A stretch of 64,000 nt of DNA, from positions 3,658,001 to 3,722,000 of the forward strand of contig NC_064673.1 in assembly GCF_023278565.1 (NCBI RefSeq), in the 5' to 3' direction. Source of the stretch: Colletotrichum lupini. Taxonomy: Eukaryota > Ascomycota > Sordariomycetes > Glomerellales > Glomerellaceae. This document shows, piece by piece, positions 23,730 to 36,199 of the stretch. Under the pieces are notes generated by a model that made no database searches, was not told where the DNA came from, and saw only the letters and a list, made by a program, of their open reading frames with translations. The translations under genes and the position numbers were made by a program. The stretch's first letter is position 1; the number at the start of each line of letters is the position of its first letter.

Positions 23730-23995
23730 AAAAAAGAGGGGTAGCTAAATATAATAAATTTATAAAATCGAAGCGCTTAATAACTCGCTTAATATATATA
23801 TCGTAAATAAGGTAAACCTTATAAATAATATAGTTTTATAAAATCCGCACTTTAAAAAAGTAATTAATTAGTCTATTCTTTTTAAAGTTAATATATTTTT
23901 TTATGTTATTAACGATCCCCTAAGCCGCCTTTTTATCGTTTCGATAATATAAAATAATAAAATTATTAATATAAAATATTAATATTACCTTCCTA
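23730..23995 (-). pseudogene. Copia reverse transcriptase remnant of the outer element
   Basis: Minus-strand translation reads VILIFYINNFIILYYRND, with later IYDIYIKRVIKRFDF and LATPL. This is the YVDD palm region and downstream part of Ty1/copia RT, with both Asp codons changed to Asn by G-to-A conversion. The active-site loss alone would kill the enzyme. Confidence 0.85.
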
Positions 23996-26900
23996 TTTAT
24001 AGTTTAGTAAATATAGATCTCGTTATAATTATATATTATATTTATATTACGGAGTATAAAAATAAAAGTTTAAAATTAAAAAATTAATAAGTCTTAGAGG
24101 CTATATAGAGTGCGTTAGAGTTTATTTATTTTATTAATAACCTTATATTTTTTTAAGAGTTTAATAATTATTAACTTATTATTTTTAAAGGCGCGTTAAG
24201 GAATACGTTAATAATATTATATTAGTTTATTTTAAAGTCGAATTAAGTAGTTATTATTATTATAAGCCTAAAGGCCTTTATAGCGAGCGTTAAAGCGTAC
24301 GTATTTTATAAGGGGTTAAGTAGTTATATATCCCCCTTTATATATATACGTACTTTTACCTTATTAACTTTATTATTAACGTTATATTTATAAATATATA
24401 CTTACTTTAATAAAAATAAAATCCTTTATTTAAAATTATAGTTATTTTCTTTTTATATACTAATATCCCTTAGCTTTTTTATTTTTATATTTATAATATC
24501 CTTAAGTAGTTTTTATAGTTACGGTAAGAGATATTTAATATTATTAAACTTCTTTAATAAGCTTTAGAAATTAACTTTAATAAGTCGTAATTTCTAAACT
24601 CCTCTAGAGCGCTCTAAATAGGTCTTATAAACTACTCTTTTTATTACTTAATAAAGTATTATATATTTTATATTACTTTCCTTTATAACTTTTTATTAAT
24701 TAAGTATAAAAGTAGAGAAAAAGTAGTCCTAAAGACGGTTATAATAATCGCCGTCTTTTATATTTAAATATAAAAGCGTTACGAAAATATTATTATTAAA
24801 GCGTTATAAAAGTTTACGGGCCTAGTTTAAACGTTTAGGACCTAATAGAGCTTTACTTAGTACTTAATAAAGTAGTTCTTATAAGCTCTATTTTTATATA
24901 ATAATAAAGGTTTATTATAAAAGTTCTTTATTAACGTTAACTTTAATATTAAAAATTACTTTTTTATAATTAATACCTTATTTATTATATATTTTAGTAT
25001 TTTACTAAGAGCCGTTAAGAATTAAAAGCTCAAGAACTTTTATAATATATATAAGCGCTCGTAGGGAGGACTATAAACTATATAAAGCTATCTATAACTT
25101 AATCATTATATCTCTTTTTTTACCCCTATTCCTAAGCTTATATAAGGGGGTTATTTTAAGAGTTAATAATAATAATAAAACTATATTAGCCTCTTTAACC
25201 TTATTTACCGCACCTTAGAGTACGTTTATTAATTACTTAGCGTCCTAAATAATTAAAAATTTAATAATAATATTATCCTTAATTATAGAGTTATTTTAAG
25301 TATTAGTATTTTTAAAGTCTAGATCTATTTCCCCGAGTGCTCGAACTAACTTATTATTAATATTAAAAAGTTCTTATATTTTTTATATTACTAAATTTAC
25401 TTACTTACTTATAATAACTTATTCTTCGTATACGGGATTATAAAAGACTTTTTTATTAAACTTAATATTTTTTATAATAAATACTTACTTAAGTATAGGT
25501 ACTTAGACTTTATATAAATTATATGTTTTTAATATATATCTAACTAAGTATCTTATATATTTATAAAAAAGTATTTTAAACTCTTTTTAATATATACCCC
25601 TCTTACGATCTTTATAAAAAAGGTATATTTAATAATTATATATATAAAGGTTACTAAGATATAGGGTAACTAGTTTAAAATTCCGTACTTAGTAACCTAT
25701 TTATTACTAGCGTTAATACCGCTTTTATTAATTAATTTTTATTATAATAAATAAATCTCTTTTATTAGCCTCCTATAAAGTAATATCATAAATAAAAATT
25801 ACTATTAGTACTATTTCGTTTTATAAATTCGTAAGGAGGTTTATAAAAAAGCGTATTTTATAAGCTTTAGTAATTATAAATTAACTTACTCTTTTAGTAT
25901 TATTTATAGGTTCTTTTATATATAAAAATAGAAGTTCTATTCCGATTCTTAGCTTATTATACTACGTTTTATATATATATTTAACGTTTATAATTAAGAG
26001 AGCGGTCTTATTATTATTTTTAAAAAAGTAAATTAGAGTCCTTTTTTAATAATAAATCGCTACCTCGAGGCTCTATAATACGAAAAGCACTTCTTTTTCT
26101 ATTTTAGTTTTTAAAAAGAACCCCCTAAGCTACTTATTATATTCGTTAGAAGCTATAAGTATATATTATTATTTATTAAAAAATAGTTTAAAATAGAAGA
26201 GATCTTAGTATATATAGTACTATAACTATAAGGCTCTTTTTAAGAGTAGTTTTTTTAAGACTACTATCTTAGCTTTAAATAATATATATACTTTATACTT
26301 AACTTATAATAAGAGTTTAATATATATACCTCGAGTTTTATATAGTAATTAACGAAAAATATTAGGTTTAAAATAACCTATTTTAAAGTACTAAAGGAGC
26401 GCGCTATTAGACCTCTTATAAATACGTTAATATAAGTAATAGAATTTTTTATAGCTAATTAATAATATAATACTAACTAGGCTCTATAAAATACGCTTAA
26501 AATTTATAAAAAAAGGATAGGATTAGAGGAGCTTATATTTAAAGAAGATTAAATTATTCTTTTAAATAAGCTACTTTTTAATAATATTCTTATAAAGCGT
26601 TCTTTATTATAAAATATAATCTAGACTATAATATTAAAATACGCTTCTATTTAATAAAGTTTTTAAAACTATATTAATATAAAATCCCTCGATATAAGTA
26701 ACGTTTTAGAGTTTTAAATTATAAGTTCCCTTTCCCTTAGGTCCGTTTAGGACGCCCTTTATAATATAAGTACTACGTACGATAATAAATAATATAATAA
26801 TTCTTAATTTAATATAGTTTTTATTACTTAATAATACGTAACTCTTAGGTTTAAATAAGCTCTTATTATTAACTTAATATGTTATTTTATAATTATTTAT

Positions 26901-28435
26901 TATTATATTTTAAAAAAGGGGGTAAGCGCTATTTATAGGGGTACTAAAAATTACGTTTATTTCTAAGTCCTAATTTTTTATAAATATAATAATTATATAG
27001 CCCTTATTTTAGTTTATCAATAAGCTTACTATAAGTTAGTTAAAGGATCTTTTTAAAAACCTAGGTTTCTTAGGGGTTTTATCGTTCTTTAGTTAACTAG
27101 CTTTTTTAACCTTATTATAAAATAATTTCTATTTATTTAATTTAATAATAGCGAGGACTTTTTTTATATAGCTCCTTAGTATTCGTATTAATAACTTATT
27201 AATATTTTAGTTTATAAATACCTATTTTAATTTTTAATATACTATAGGGCGCTATAGGTATACGTAATTATAAAAATATATAACGTTACCCTTATTATTT
27301 ATATCGTTAACTAAGTTAAAGCGTTTAATAAAAATAGAGTAAACCCCTTTTTAATTTAAAAGTTATCTAATATATACGTCCTAAGTTATTAAGCTAAATA
27401 TATATATAATCTCCTCGAGGGTCCTCGTATACGTTCTAAAAGTTATTAATTTACTAAAGGTCTTATATATATGTTAGTTTTATATAAAATTAAGTTTAGA
27501 CTTAACTATAACTAAGAAATTAAGTATAGCGATCTTTTTATTAATTTTTAGAATATTATACGTTTTAGTTTAAAAATAAGTAAACTATTATTTTTTATAT
27601 TAATATTAGGGGTTAATTCTAATCCTCGCTTTATTAAGGGCTTATTAATATTTTTCTAAACTATATTCCTTATTACTAGTTCGGGGGGCGTAAATTCTTA
27701 TTTTAAATATTTAATAATTCGCTATATACTAAACTTAGCGCCGTTTTTAATAGCTTTTTAAAATATATATTTATATAATATAGTATTAACTAATTTTACT
27801 AACTACTAAACGAAGATTTTAATATATATATTAATAATATTACGTTCGTAAGCTATAAGTTATTTATATTTAGCATCGAGCTCCTATTATTTTTAAATAC
27901 TCTTAAATATATAGATCCTTTTTATAAATATAATATAAGAATAGATTTATTTATATAAAATAAGTAATATAGTTAGTTTTAAAAAAAAAAACCTAGCTTA
28001 GTTTTATAAGTTACTCGTATTTAAAAAAATTAAAAAGTTCGTACTAAGAATTATATTTAAAAGCTATTAATAAAAGATTTCTTAGTTTCTTTAATCGTTT
28101 TTAAACGCCTTATAACGGGCTTAATAAGCTCGTAGTTCTTTTTTATTACGGGTTATAACTAATTATCCGAATTTTAAAAATAAAATAAGTACTATAAAGG
28201 GGTTAAAGAATACGTCGGAATTTAGAGCGTTTAGATTAACGTATTTCTAAACCCCAATGCCCTTATTTATAATACGAAGTACGTTAAACTATTTAATTTA
28301 ATTATTATAATTAGTTAGTTTAGCTTAAGCTAAAATAAATATAAATAAGTTAGTTATTTTAAAAAGATTATAAAAATTATATTAATAAGTACGTTATCGT
28401 AGTATAAGGTCTTAATTAAGAGCTAGGCTTATAAT

Positions 28436-28612
28436 TATTATAAATTATAGTACGTAATAATAGGTATACGGAGTATAATAAAAGTAGCTTAATTATTAAA
28501 ATAAAAATAAATAAAAGGAAAAGGTCTATATATACGATATCTAAAATAGATACGTGATTTAGTACGTAACGGGCACTTTATGAGGTGCGATTACTATCCC
28601 TGTTACGTAACA
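28436..28612 (-). repeat. Right LTR (5' LTR) of the outer copia element
   Basis: 177 bp partner of 12710-12886. Here the left, inner part is AT-converted, while the outer ~70 bases, ending GTTACGTAACA, keep more C and G. The target-site copy AGAAC follows at 28613-28617. Confidence 0.92.
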
Positions 28613-30418
28613 AGAACAAACATAAATCGTCGAACCCGAAGTCGTGGAAGCCGTCATCTTCAAAGGGGCGGTTCAGGTATCTTAATATTAAGGGAGAAGA
28701 ATGCTTATGAAGAGATGACCATGAAATGCATCCGCCAATATCAAACATGCGCGATGAACTATTTTGATCCTCTGGAGTAGGTATGCTACATGGACTGCTA
28801 GTGACGTAGTGTGGACTACCTTACTTGTGGCGCATCACGGCTCCCACCTCCTTAACACGTCATGTTTAGGGAGGTGGGCGTCGCGAAGTGGGATGTCGAA
28901 ACGATTGACTAATACATAGTCGACCAAGAAATGCATGAGGACTTTCACATTCAAGAAAAGAATGCCGACTCCCATCAACAAGTCTTGAGGATGGTGGACG
29001 TCCTCTCTCGTGTTTTCTGATCGACACACGGTCAAGAGCTCAGCGGAAAGTTACCTTCAACCCGCTGGGCCCGCTCAGACATGCAACCCCCAACAGACGA
29101 ACCGTCCCAAACTGCATGTACACATTCACTCCGATCGTCAGACCTAACAAACTCAAGCACATTAGATGAATTCGGAGAAAACCTTGATCATAGATATGAT
29201 GCACCACGGAAAAAAACAGGATCATTTACCTCCCTAAAGTCGAGACTTCCTTCCCCAGATCGTTCTAGAGCCAGTGCCACCAACAAACCAGGAAATTAAG
29301 AGGGCCGTGAGAGAAAGGGTCGCCTAGGAGGCTAAGTCTGCTAAGCTTGCTAAGTGAGCGACCTGAGACACGGTAGAAGTGATCAGCTTTGGCTGGTCGC
29401 AACCTTCTTTTTAGACTTAATTTGGGTTAGTTGGGTCTGCAATTTTGTAATGAGTCGGGAATGCGACCGGCCACGTTCTTGGTGGGATAAGGTAAGCTTA
29501 AATGAATTTCCGCAAGAGAGTTTCTGCTCTGCAATTGTGATGACTTATGCACTCAGAAACCTTCTTTACCTATTACAGATTACCAATGAACATTGGCTGG
29601 CCTGATGCCGTGAAGATGATTCCCCTGTCTCCTCCAGCTTCAATCCACATCAGTTCCTCATCTGACCTCAATGGAACTGAAGCATCCCAATAAGGGTCCC
29701 GCCAAAGACGCTTCTCTATTTTCCCATCGGCAAACCAAAATAGCCTTGACAAGAATAATTGTAGTCCAGCCACAAAACTTCTGTCTCCTCAAAACTCAAG
29801 GTCAGTCTAACTCGACTGGATAGTAAGGCCAGACCCCGCTATGACACTTCAACTCTTGGCAGGCGACCTAAACCCAAATCAACCATCGTCAGCGTCTCTG
29901 TTTTGCCAAAACTGGCCTGCCTGAGCAAAGCCAAGTAGTTTCGCCGTTCCAACGTAGGACACCAGCTCTGGGGCACTCGCTCGTGATTTTGCTTATGGTA
30001 GAACCGTCACTCTTACAGTCTACCCCGAAGTAGTAAGCGGGGAACGGGGGATGAGGTGGTGCTCGACCGACGACCGTCCCATGTCGACCACGGCCTGATG
30101 TCTGTGTGTGCCCGTCGACGGCGGCAGCGCTGTGGGTTTTTGTGAGCGGCCAATCAGGTTAATGTTCTGTTTTAGAGTTCTAAAGGTAGTTCAGGTCTGT
30201 CGACGCGAGGATATCGTGATTATCTAGGTGTTAAGTAGGTCCAAGTTGTATATGAAGCGTTCAAACATCCCATGTAGTGGCTGATCACACTCTCATCCTA
30301 CCTACTCTGGCAACTCTGAGCAGGAGCTCCATTTCTTTTCAGACCATTTTTTTCTAATTCGTCATCCATTAGGACCAAGTCATTCGTTATTTCCTAGTAT
30401 CATCTACACTCATTCACA
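28613..30418. other. Non-repetitive region with possible gene remnants
   Basis: About 1.8 kb of normal composition between the copia element and the WSC oxidase gene. On the minus strand, 29225-28835 holds two open pieces with hydrophobic stretches (LSLLGLTIGVNVYMQF; FLVDYVLVNRF). The piece 29773-29573 has protein-like composition (KRLWRDPYWDASVPL). I could not join them with convincing splice sites, so they may be exons of a membrane-protein gene or its decayed remains. A CCAAT pentamer is annotated separately. Confidence 0.3.
30150..30154 (+). promoter_or_regulatory. CCAAT pentamer upstream of the WSC oxidase gene
   Basis: GGCCAATCAGG about 270 bp before the ATG at 30419 matches the binding core of the fungal HAP/CBC complex. 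This rests on motif and position only. Confidence 0.3.
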
Positions 30419-32874
30419 ATGCAACTCCCACCGAGAGCAGTGTCCCTCACGGCACTTCTCCTCCCCCTCTTCGTATCAGCACAAGACGCAGACAATACCC
30501 TCAACGTCTATTAAATGCCCGCCGAAGAGACCGCGCCCTCGGGCCAAGTCCACATGGGTTGCTACCAAGAACGCACCCGCGGCACCGCCCTCATTGCAAC
30601 AGACCAGGCCGGCACCACTGACGTCTCCACCTCGCAGGGCACCCGCTCCGACAAGATGAGCCCGTCGACCTGCGCCACGTACTGCTCCCAGTTCAAGTCC
30701 AAAATGTACGGCCTCTCCCGCGGCACCGACTGCATCTGTGGCAACGCCCTGCGCGCAAACACCCAGGTGGCCCCGCTGAGCCAGTGCAACACCGCTTGCC
30801 GCGGTGACGACGGCGCTTTCTGCGGCGGCGTCAACTACGTCAACGTCTACGGCCCGGAGACGATGATGACGGCCGCGGCGTCCCCATCCAAGGCCCAGCA
30901 CATTGGGTGCCAGCGCATGCCCGCGCGCGGCGACCCCTTGGTCGAGTACCCCAAGCTTCGCTCTGCGCAAATGACGGTGCAAATGTGCCAGGACCACTGC
31001 GGGCTGTACCAAAGCAAGTACTTTGGTCTCGGCGGCGCCGGGCGGGATTGTTTCTGCGGCGACGTGCCGAGCGATCGCGGCAACAGTGGAAGCAGCTTTT
31101 GTAAGACGGCGTGCGCGGGCGACAAGGGCGCATTCTGCGGCGGTGGGACGGGGGCGGCCGGGTATTACAACTTGTACCAGCTTGACTTTTCCCAGTTCCA
31201 GAGCATCGGACAATGGAGCGCCCTGGTCAAGTTCCCGGTGGTACCGGTTGCCGTGGCTTTGTTGCCTAAGACCGGGGAGTTGCTGGCGTGGTCTTCTGGT
31301 TGGAGGTTAGTTTTATGTTTTCCTTTCCGTAACTGCCGAAAGTTTGATTTGTTGATCAAGGTGGACGAACTAACGACGACCAGAAACCGCTGGACCTTCC
31401 CCGGCAACGGAAAAACGTATACGTCGATTTACAACCCGTCCAGCAAGGAAGTCACTGAGGCCCTAGTCGAAAACACCCAGCATGATATGTTTTGCCCGGG
31501 TATCTCCATGGACGCTGATGGCCACATCATTGTTAGCGGAGGCTCCACTGCCGCCAAGACGAGTATCTTTGATGAAGAAACTAATTCTTGGGCTGCCACT
31601 GGCGACCTGAAGATCCCTCGTGGATACCAGTCGAGCACGCTTACTTCTGACAACAAGGTCTTCACCATCGGTGGCTCGTTCCGTGGTGGTGCTCAAGGGA
31701 AGCACGGTGAAATCTACGACACTGTAAGCAAGGAGTGGAAGAAGCTCGATGGGTGCTCGGTGACGCCCATGTTGACCCAAGATACCCGTGGCTCTTTCCG
31801 GGCCGATAGCCACGCGTGGCTTCACGCGTGGAAGGATGGATATGTGTTCCAGGCCGGCCCTAGCAAGGCGATGAACTGGTACTCCACGCGGGACTCGGGA
31901 AGCGTCAAGGGTGCTGGAAACCGAGGAAGTGACAGCGATGCCATGTGCGGTGTCAATGTCATGTACGAGTAAGTGTTGTCCATCCCCCCATCGCCAAGTC
32001 TGGTCGCTGACAAAAACTCTCAGCGCTGTTGCCGGAAAGATTCTCACCGTAGGAGGTGCTCCTCGCTACGACGGCGTTGCGTCAACCGCCAACGCCCATG
32101 TCCTTACCATTGGTGAGGCTGGCGGTGCTGTAGAGATTGAGAAGCTTGAGAACGCCAAGTACAACCGCGGATTTGCCAATGGTGTCGTCCTTCCCGATGG
32201 CAAGGTCTTCATTGTTGGTGGTCAGAGCCGTACTGTACTCTTCTCGGACGCCAACCCGCAACTTTTCCCCGAAATGTGGGATCCTGCTACCAAGAAGTTC
32301 ACTACGGTCAGTTCATTGCGAAAGCTTGCAAGGCTACAGTGCTGACTTCCTCCTAGCTCAAGTCACACACCACCCCCCGTAACTACCACTCGGTAGCCCT
32401 TCTTATGCCTGACGCGACCATCTTCTCTGGCGGCGGTGGTCTTTGCAACGGATGTACCGCCAACCACTTTGACGGACAGTTCTTCTCGCCGCCCTATCTC
32501 TTTGAAGCTGTAAGAAACGTTGACCTGCACGGTGAACCACAATGCTAACTTGGCTCCAGGACGGGCAAACTCTTGCCAGGCGCCCCGTCGTTTCCGGCCT
32601 CTCAATCTCCGAGTGCAAGGCCGGCGACAGCTTCACCATTACTATGGATGAGGCGGCGAACTACACCTTCTCGATGATTAGGATGGGCACTTCGACACAC
32701 GCGGTCAACACCGACCAAAGACGTTGCCCTCTGGAGGCTCAGGCCAACGATAATCAGTACACGGTGACTGTTCCCGGAGACGCCGGTATCGCACTCCCTG
32801 GCTACTGGATGTTGTTTGCTGTCAACGAAGCTGGCGTTCCTAGCGTTGCTAAGACTTTCAGAGTCGCAGTGTGA
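30419..32874 (+). pseudogene. WSC-domain copper-radical oxidase (AA5 family), stop at codon 32
   Basis: Five exons (30419-31305, 31384-31968, 32024-32306, 32357-32509, 32560-32874; introns 78, 55, 50, 50 nt) sum to 741 codons. Residues 1-21 are a signal peptide (MQLPPRAVSLTALLLPLFVSA). Codon 32 is TAA (30512-30514), immediately followed by an ATG in the same frame. Two WSC domains follow (GCYQERTRG...CICGN...FCGG and GCQRMPARG...CFCGD...FCGG; eight Cys each), then a galactose-oxidase-type beta-propeller. Catalytic residues are all present: Cys333 (HDMFCPG) and Tyr377 (RGYQSS) for the thioether cofactor, Tyr595-His596 (RNYHS) and His683 (STHAVNTDQRR) for copper. The stacking Trp of galactose oxidase is Phe here (GGSFRGG), suggesting a non-galactose alcohol substrate. 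The predicted reaction is alcohol to aldehyde with H2O2, at the wall or outside. Starting at 30515 would give an enzyme lacking the signal peptide, so secretion is probably lost. Confidence 0.88.
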
Positions 32875-35800
32875 AAAGGGTGAACAACCGCTCGATTTCT
32901 GCAATGGGAGTTAGGAGTACGATGCTTGACCGTATAGCGTCCATACGTTTGAACATATTACTACTTACCTTAATATCTATAATGATAATTGACAATAATC
33001 TTTCCGATAATGTCTAGTATCAACATACAGAAGAGCGAATAACGTTTCTTGTCCTGCTGGGGTCGGTCGAAACGCCGAAAGAAAATCGGAGGCACCAGAG
33101 GACAAACCCACCGCGGGCAACAGCCGTGGAGGGCCGATCCCGGGCCCCGCACAAGCCTCGATCGGATGTTGCTTCGTTTCTGCAGATCCGTTCTGTGCAC
33201 GAAACGGCATCCGTTGGTAATCAAACTCCTCAAGATGTTCGATGCCCAGGCGAGAAATCCATACGCGGGGCCGAGACTTCGACATGCTGACATGTAAGAA
33301 TGGCCGGATCGGGTTTGCGTGACAGCAGGCATTGATGAGGTCTCCGACAGATAGGTGGCTCGAGGCATTCTGGAGAGCGAAGCACTTGAATGTCTCGGCC
33401 AAGAACGCGGGTGCGGCTCAGTAAGGGTCCCAGCAACACGAAGCCAAGCATGCGTAAGGCGCAGGGAGGAATGCAGGAAACCCGCAATCCTTCAAGTCAG
33501 CGTGGTACTGCGTAAGAGTCCCCACCTCAACGCTGACTGAGGCCCGGAGACATGCATTTTTGGGGTATCATTCAGATTGTTGATGGCGCCGAGGCAGTGC
33601 TCAGTGCTCACAAGCTTGACAGATGGGCTTGTCAGGATTCGAAGCTGAGTTGTGGCCTCAGTGCGGACCGCCCGAATGCCTCTTACAGGAATAATCGCCT
33701 GCCTATTTCTTTTTGAAGGCCGTCGCTAGGTGCTAAAGCCGGCAAAGTTGGAGCATGCCACTGAAGCGATCGCCAATCCAACTTATTGCGTCCGTAGGGG
33801 CTCATTCAAGTAAAAAAAAAAACAAAAAAAAAAAAAAAAAAAGAGAAGATGCCAGGGACACAATGGGAGTGAGTGAACCCTTGATGGGACGTCCTTGTCC
33901 GTATCCGTTGCAAAATGTGCGCGCCTTGCCACCGTTGGACGTCGCCTCGAAGTGGGCAGGATCTCTATCAGTGGAGGCCTGTACGGTAAGAGACCCGTTT
34001 ATCAGGCATTGCTTGTGATGCAGGCAAACAGAGAATGTGATACACTTTGCGCAGGTGAAAGGGTCCCTCGAATCGGCCGTGTGGGCTTGGCCAACACATG
34101 GCGCGTGCGGCTGGGATTTGACTCGTGCGATGCATCTTGAGAAGGAATTGATTGTGTGCTTGTATCTGTACTGGATGTCGCCCTTGGGACGTGGGAGAGT
34201 TGGACTTGGAGGGGAAGCAGAAGGTGGAGGGGCGCAGCCGGCGGCCAATCATGAATAGCTGGCGAGGGATTGTCAGCTTGACTAGCCAGGCGGAGCGAAG
34301 ATACGTACCTTATCCGTATCAGCCTGCGCCCCAGAGCATCAGGTCGGGTTCACCTCGGGCGGGCATGTTGCATGGTGGGGTCAATCGGGCAGCTGAAGCA
34401 ATTCAGCCATGGAAAAGCGCTGCACGCAGCACCACCGCCGCACTACGATCATCCCAGACCTGACCTGGCCCCAAACACTGCCGTCATTGTTCGTAGGCCA
34501 ACGTGGGCTGCTCTTCTGGAGCTAGCTCGCTGCTCCGGCGCATCTGAATGCTGATGACTTTGTATGAGCTACCGCCAGTCTAGACTGCTGGATATTGATT
34601 GTCTGGAATCTTGGCGTTGCGTTGTCTACTGGTCAACATAGGCGAGTCGCGTGGTGCCGGATTTTGTTGACTGAACAGAGATTGAGCTTGATTCCGTTGC
34701 TAGGGCGAGAGCGACCGACCCAGGCCATCAATCACCCAAATCTAGGGTGGTTGTCGCATGTTGGGGTGACACGGGCCTATCAGCCGTTGCAGAGGGCCAC
34801 ATTCCTGGCTGGTCTTGACATCACCGGCCAGGATGGTGGACGCTTCGATGTGACCTTGGTTTCCCAGCACATAGGCGCAGGCATTGGAATAGGAATTACT
34901 GGCACACTGGGTCTCGAATGGGGATAGGTTGGCACGCTGGCTGATCTCGGAGACAGACTCGAAAGCGGTTGACGTGTGTCGCATTGTGTCAGACGAATAG
35001 GCTTGCGGGCGGGAGCCAAAGAGATGACAGCGCTGAGTGACTCGCGCAAAACATGCGTTGCAGGAGAACACGGGGCGACGTGGAAGACGGGCTGCCGTTG
35101 GCGCTTCCGTCCGGTCATTGCGTCGAGTGTTTTCGAGAAATTTTGCGAAACAGCAAGACACAACGGTCAGCGACCATATCGAGCACGAGTACGGTGTATG
35201 ACAGCCGCTAAGCTTCTTCCCGGCGCTATCCACTACTATGAGGTGGTGTGGTAGGCTTGACTATAGGGATTGTACTTGCCGGGTGCTTGGAGTCCCAACT
35301 TTTTCCCAGCTTGAACTGTTCGGGTGCGACTGGGTTGAAGCCTGGTAAGGCGGTGGTGTGGGAGGTGTTGGTGCGGAACAAGGTGCGTGTTCGCAGACAG
35401 TAGACGCAATGGACGGACTGGTGTTGGGATGGGATGGGATGGTCCAAAGATGGTGTGCATGTCGTTGCTTAATGCGCTCGGTGGGTGTCGTCAACGTGCA
35501 CCCGTCTTGTCTATGCGCACGAAATGAGGCTGATGGACGATATACTGTCTGCTCGCGATGTATCGACACTCTTTGAAGTCTTGCTTGATAAATTCCATGC
35601 AACGATTCGAAACATGGCGGAAGGAGTGGGTGTTGAAGTGACAACCGGCCAACTGTCACTCTCGGAGTCCGATATCAAGGGTCTGGCCGATGAAGAAAGG
35701 CGAATCAGAATGCCATGGGGCGCCAACTGTGACCTCATTAGCCTCATGTATTCGTGTGCGGGTTGTTCTGTTTTTAATTTTACCTTTTTCTCGTACATGA

Positions 35801-36199
35801 TACAGCAGCATCTCCCGACTGCAACGTCTCTGACCGTCCAACAGGCCCATGACGGACCGCCATTTTCACAGGTCACTGGTGTGCGATTGGGCTTCAAACA
35901 AGCTGTTCCAGATACCCTCAAAGGTGGGATTCAAAGAAAGACATTCGCGACACTGGTCTCCGTGGAAGGTAAGAAAGTTGAACTGCAATGAGGTGCGCAA
36001 GAGGTGGCAGGCAAAGCCCCTGGGCCCCACCAGTGGCTCTTTCCAAGAACAGGGTGCGTCCCGCGCTGCGGGAAAGCGCTACTACGTAAACGCAGCTTCC
36101 CCCACTGCTATCCACCCACACGAGTCCTCTGATCCAATCAGATGACTCAACTCATGGAAGGCACCGGGTTCTAGACCAGGTCACCAGCATCGCCTGGTC
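32875..36199. other. Long intergenic region
   Basis: About 3.3 kb with no supported gene. Many short frames occur on both strands without recognisable domains. The longest plus frame (35485-35991, 168 codons) has an ordinary composition but no motif I know, so I leave it uncalled. An A-rich tract lies at 33812-33842 and a GGGAT triplet repeat at 35426-35440. No RIP signature was seen. Confidence 0.4.
33812..33842. repeat. Poly(A) tract
   Basis: A run of A interrupted by a single C (A11, C, about A19). It is a low-complexity tract with no flanking target duplication or coding remnant that would mark it as a retroposon tail. Confidence 0.7.

Larger units (their letters stand above)
12710..28612 (-). 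mobile_element. RIP-destroyed Ty1/copia LTR retrotransposon, outer element of a nest
   Basis: Both ends are defined. 177-bp direct repeats at 12710-12886 and 28436-28612 start TG and end CA where unmutated. The 5-bp duplication AGAAC occurs at 12705-12709 and 28613-28617. Total length is 15,903 bp; subtracting the nested element and its duplication leaves about 7.8 kb. On the minus strand near 23.73-24.0 kb a damaged copia reverse transcriptase reads ILIFYINN, where YINN stands for YVDD, followed by a KRFDF block. The pol direction is therefore right to left, with the 5' LTR on the right. The element is extremely AT-rich, with CpA and TpG nearly gone. I find no ATG-started frame of 60 codons or more anywhere in it. 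Bases 21457-22600 and 12887-13380 are not assigned to a domain. Confidence 0.9.

Noticed and set aside
12887..28435. CRISPR-like or satellite array in the AT-rich block
   Set aside because: Apparent repetitiveness is low-complexity TA-rich sequence from RIP. The only true repeats found are the LTRs and the 12-bp array.
30500..30530. An intron removing the TAA of the WSC oxidase
   Set aside because: There is no GT...AG pair around codon 32 that keeps both the signal peptide and the first WSC domain.
30476..31213. 245-codon minus-strand frame
   Set aside because: It is antisense to the WSC domains and results from the GC-rich third positions there. The plus strand has clear WSC Cys patterns and splice sites.
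33812..33842. Poly(A) tract as a LINE or processed-gene tail
   Set aside because: No target duplication and no coding remnant upstream.
35485..35991. 168-codon plus-strand frame as a gene
   Set aside because: It has no domain, no signal and no intron pattern, and an overlapping frame of similar length lies on the other strand.
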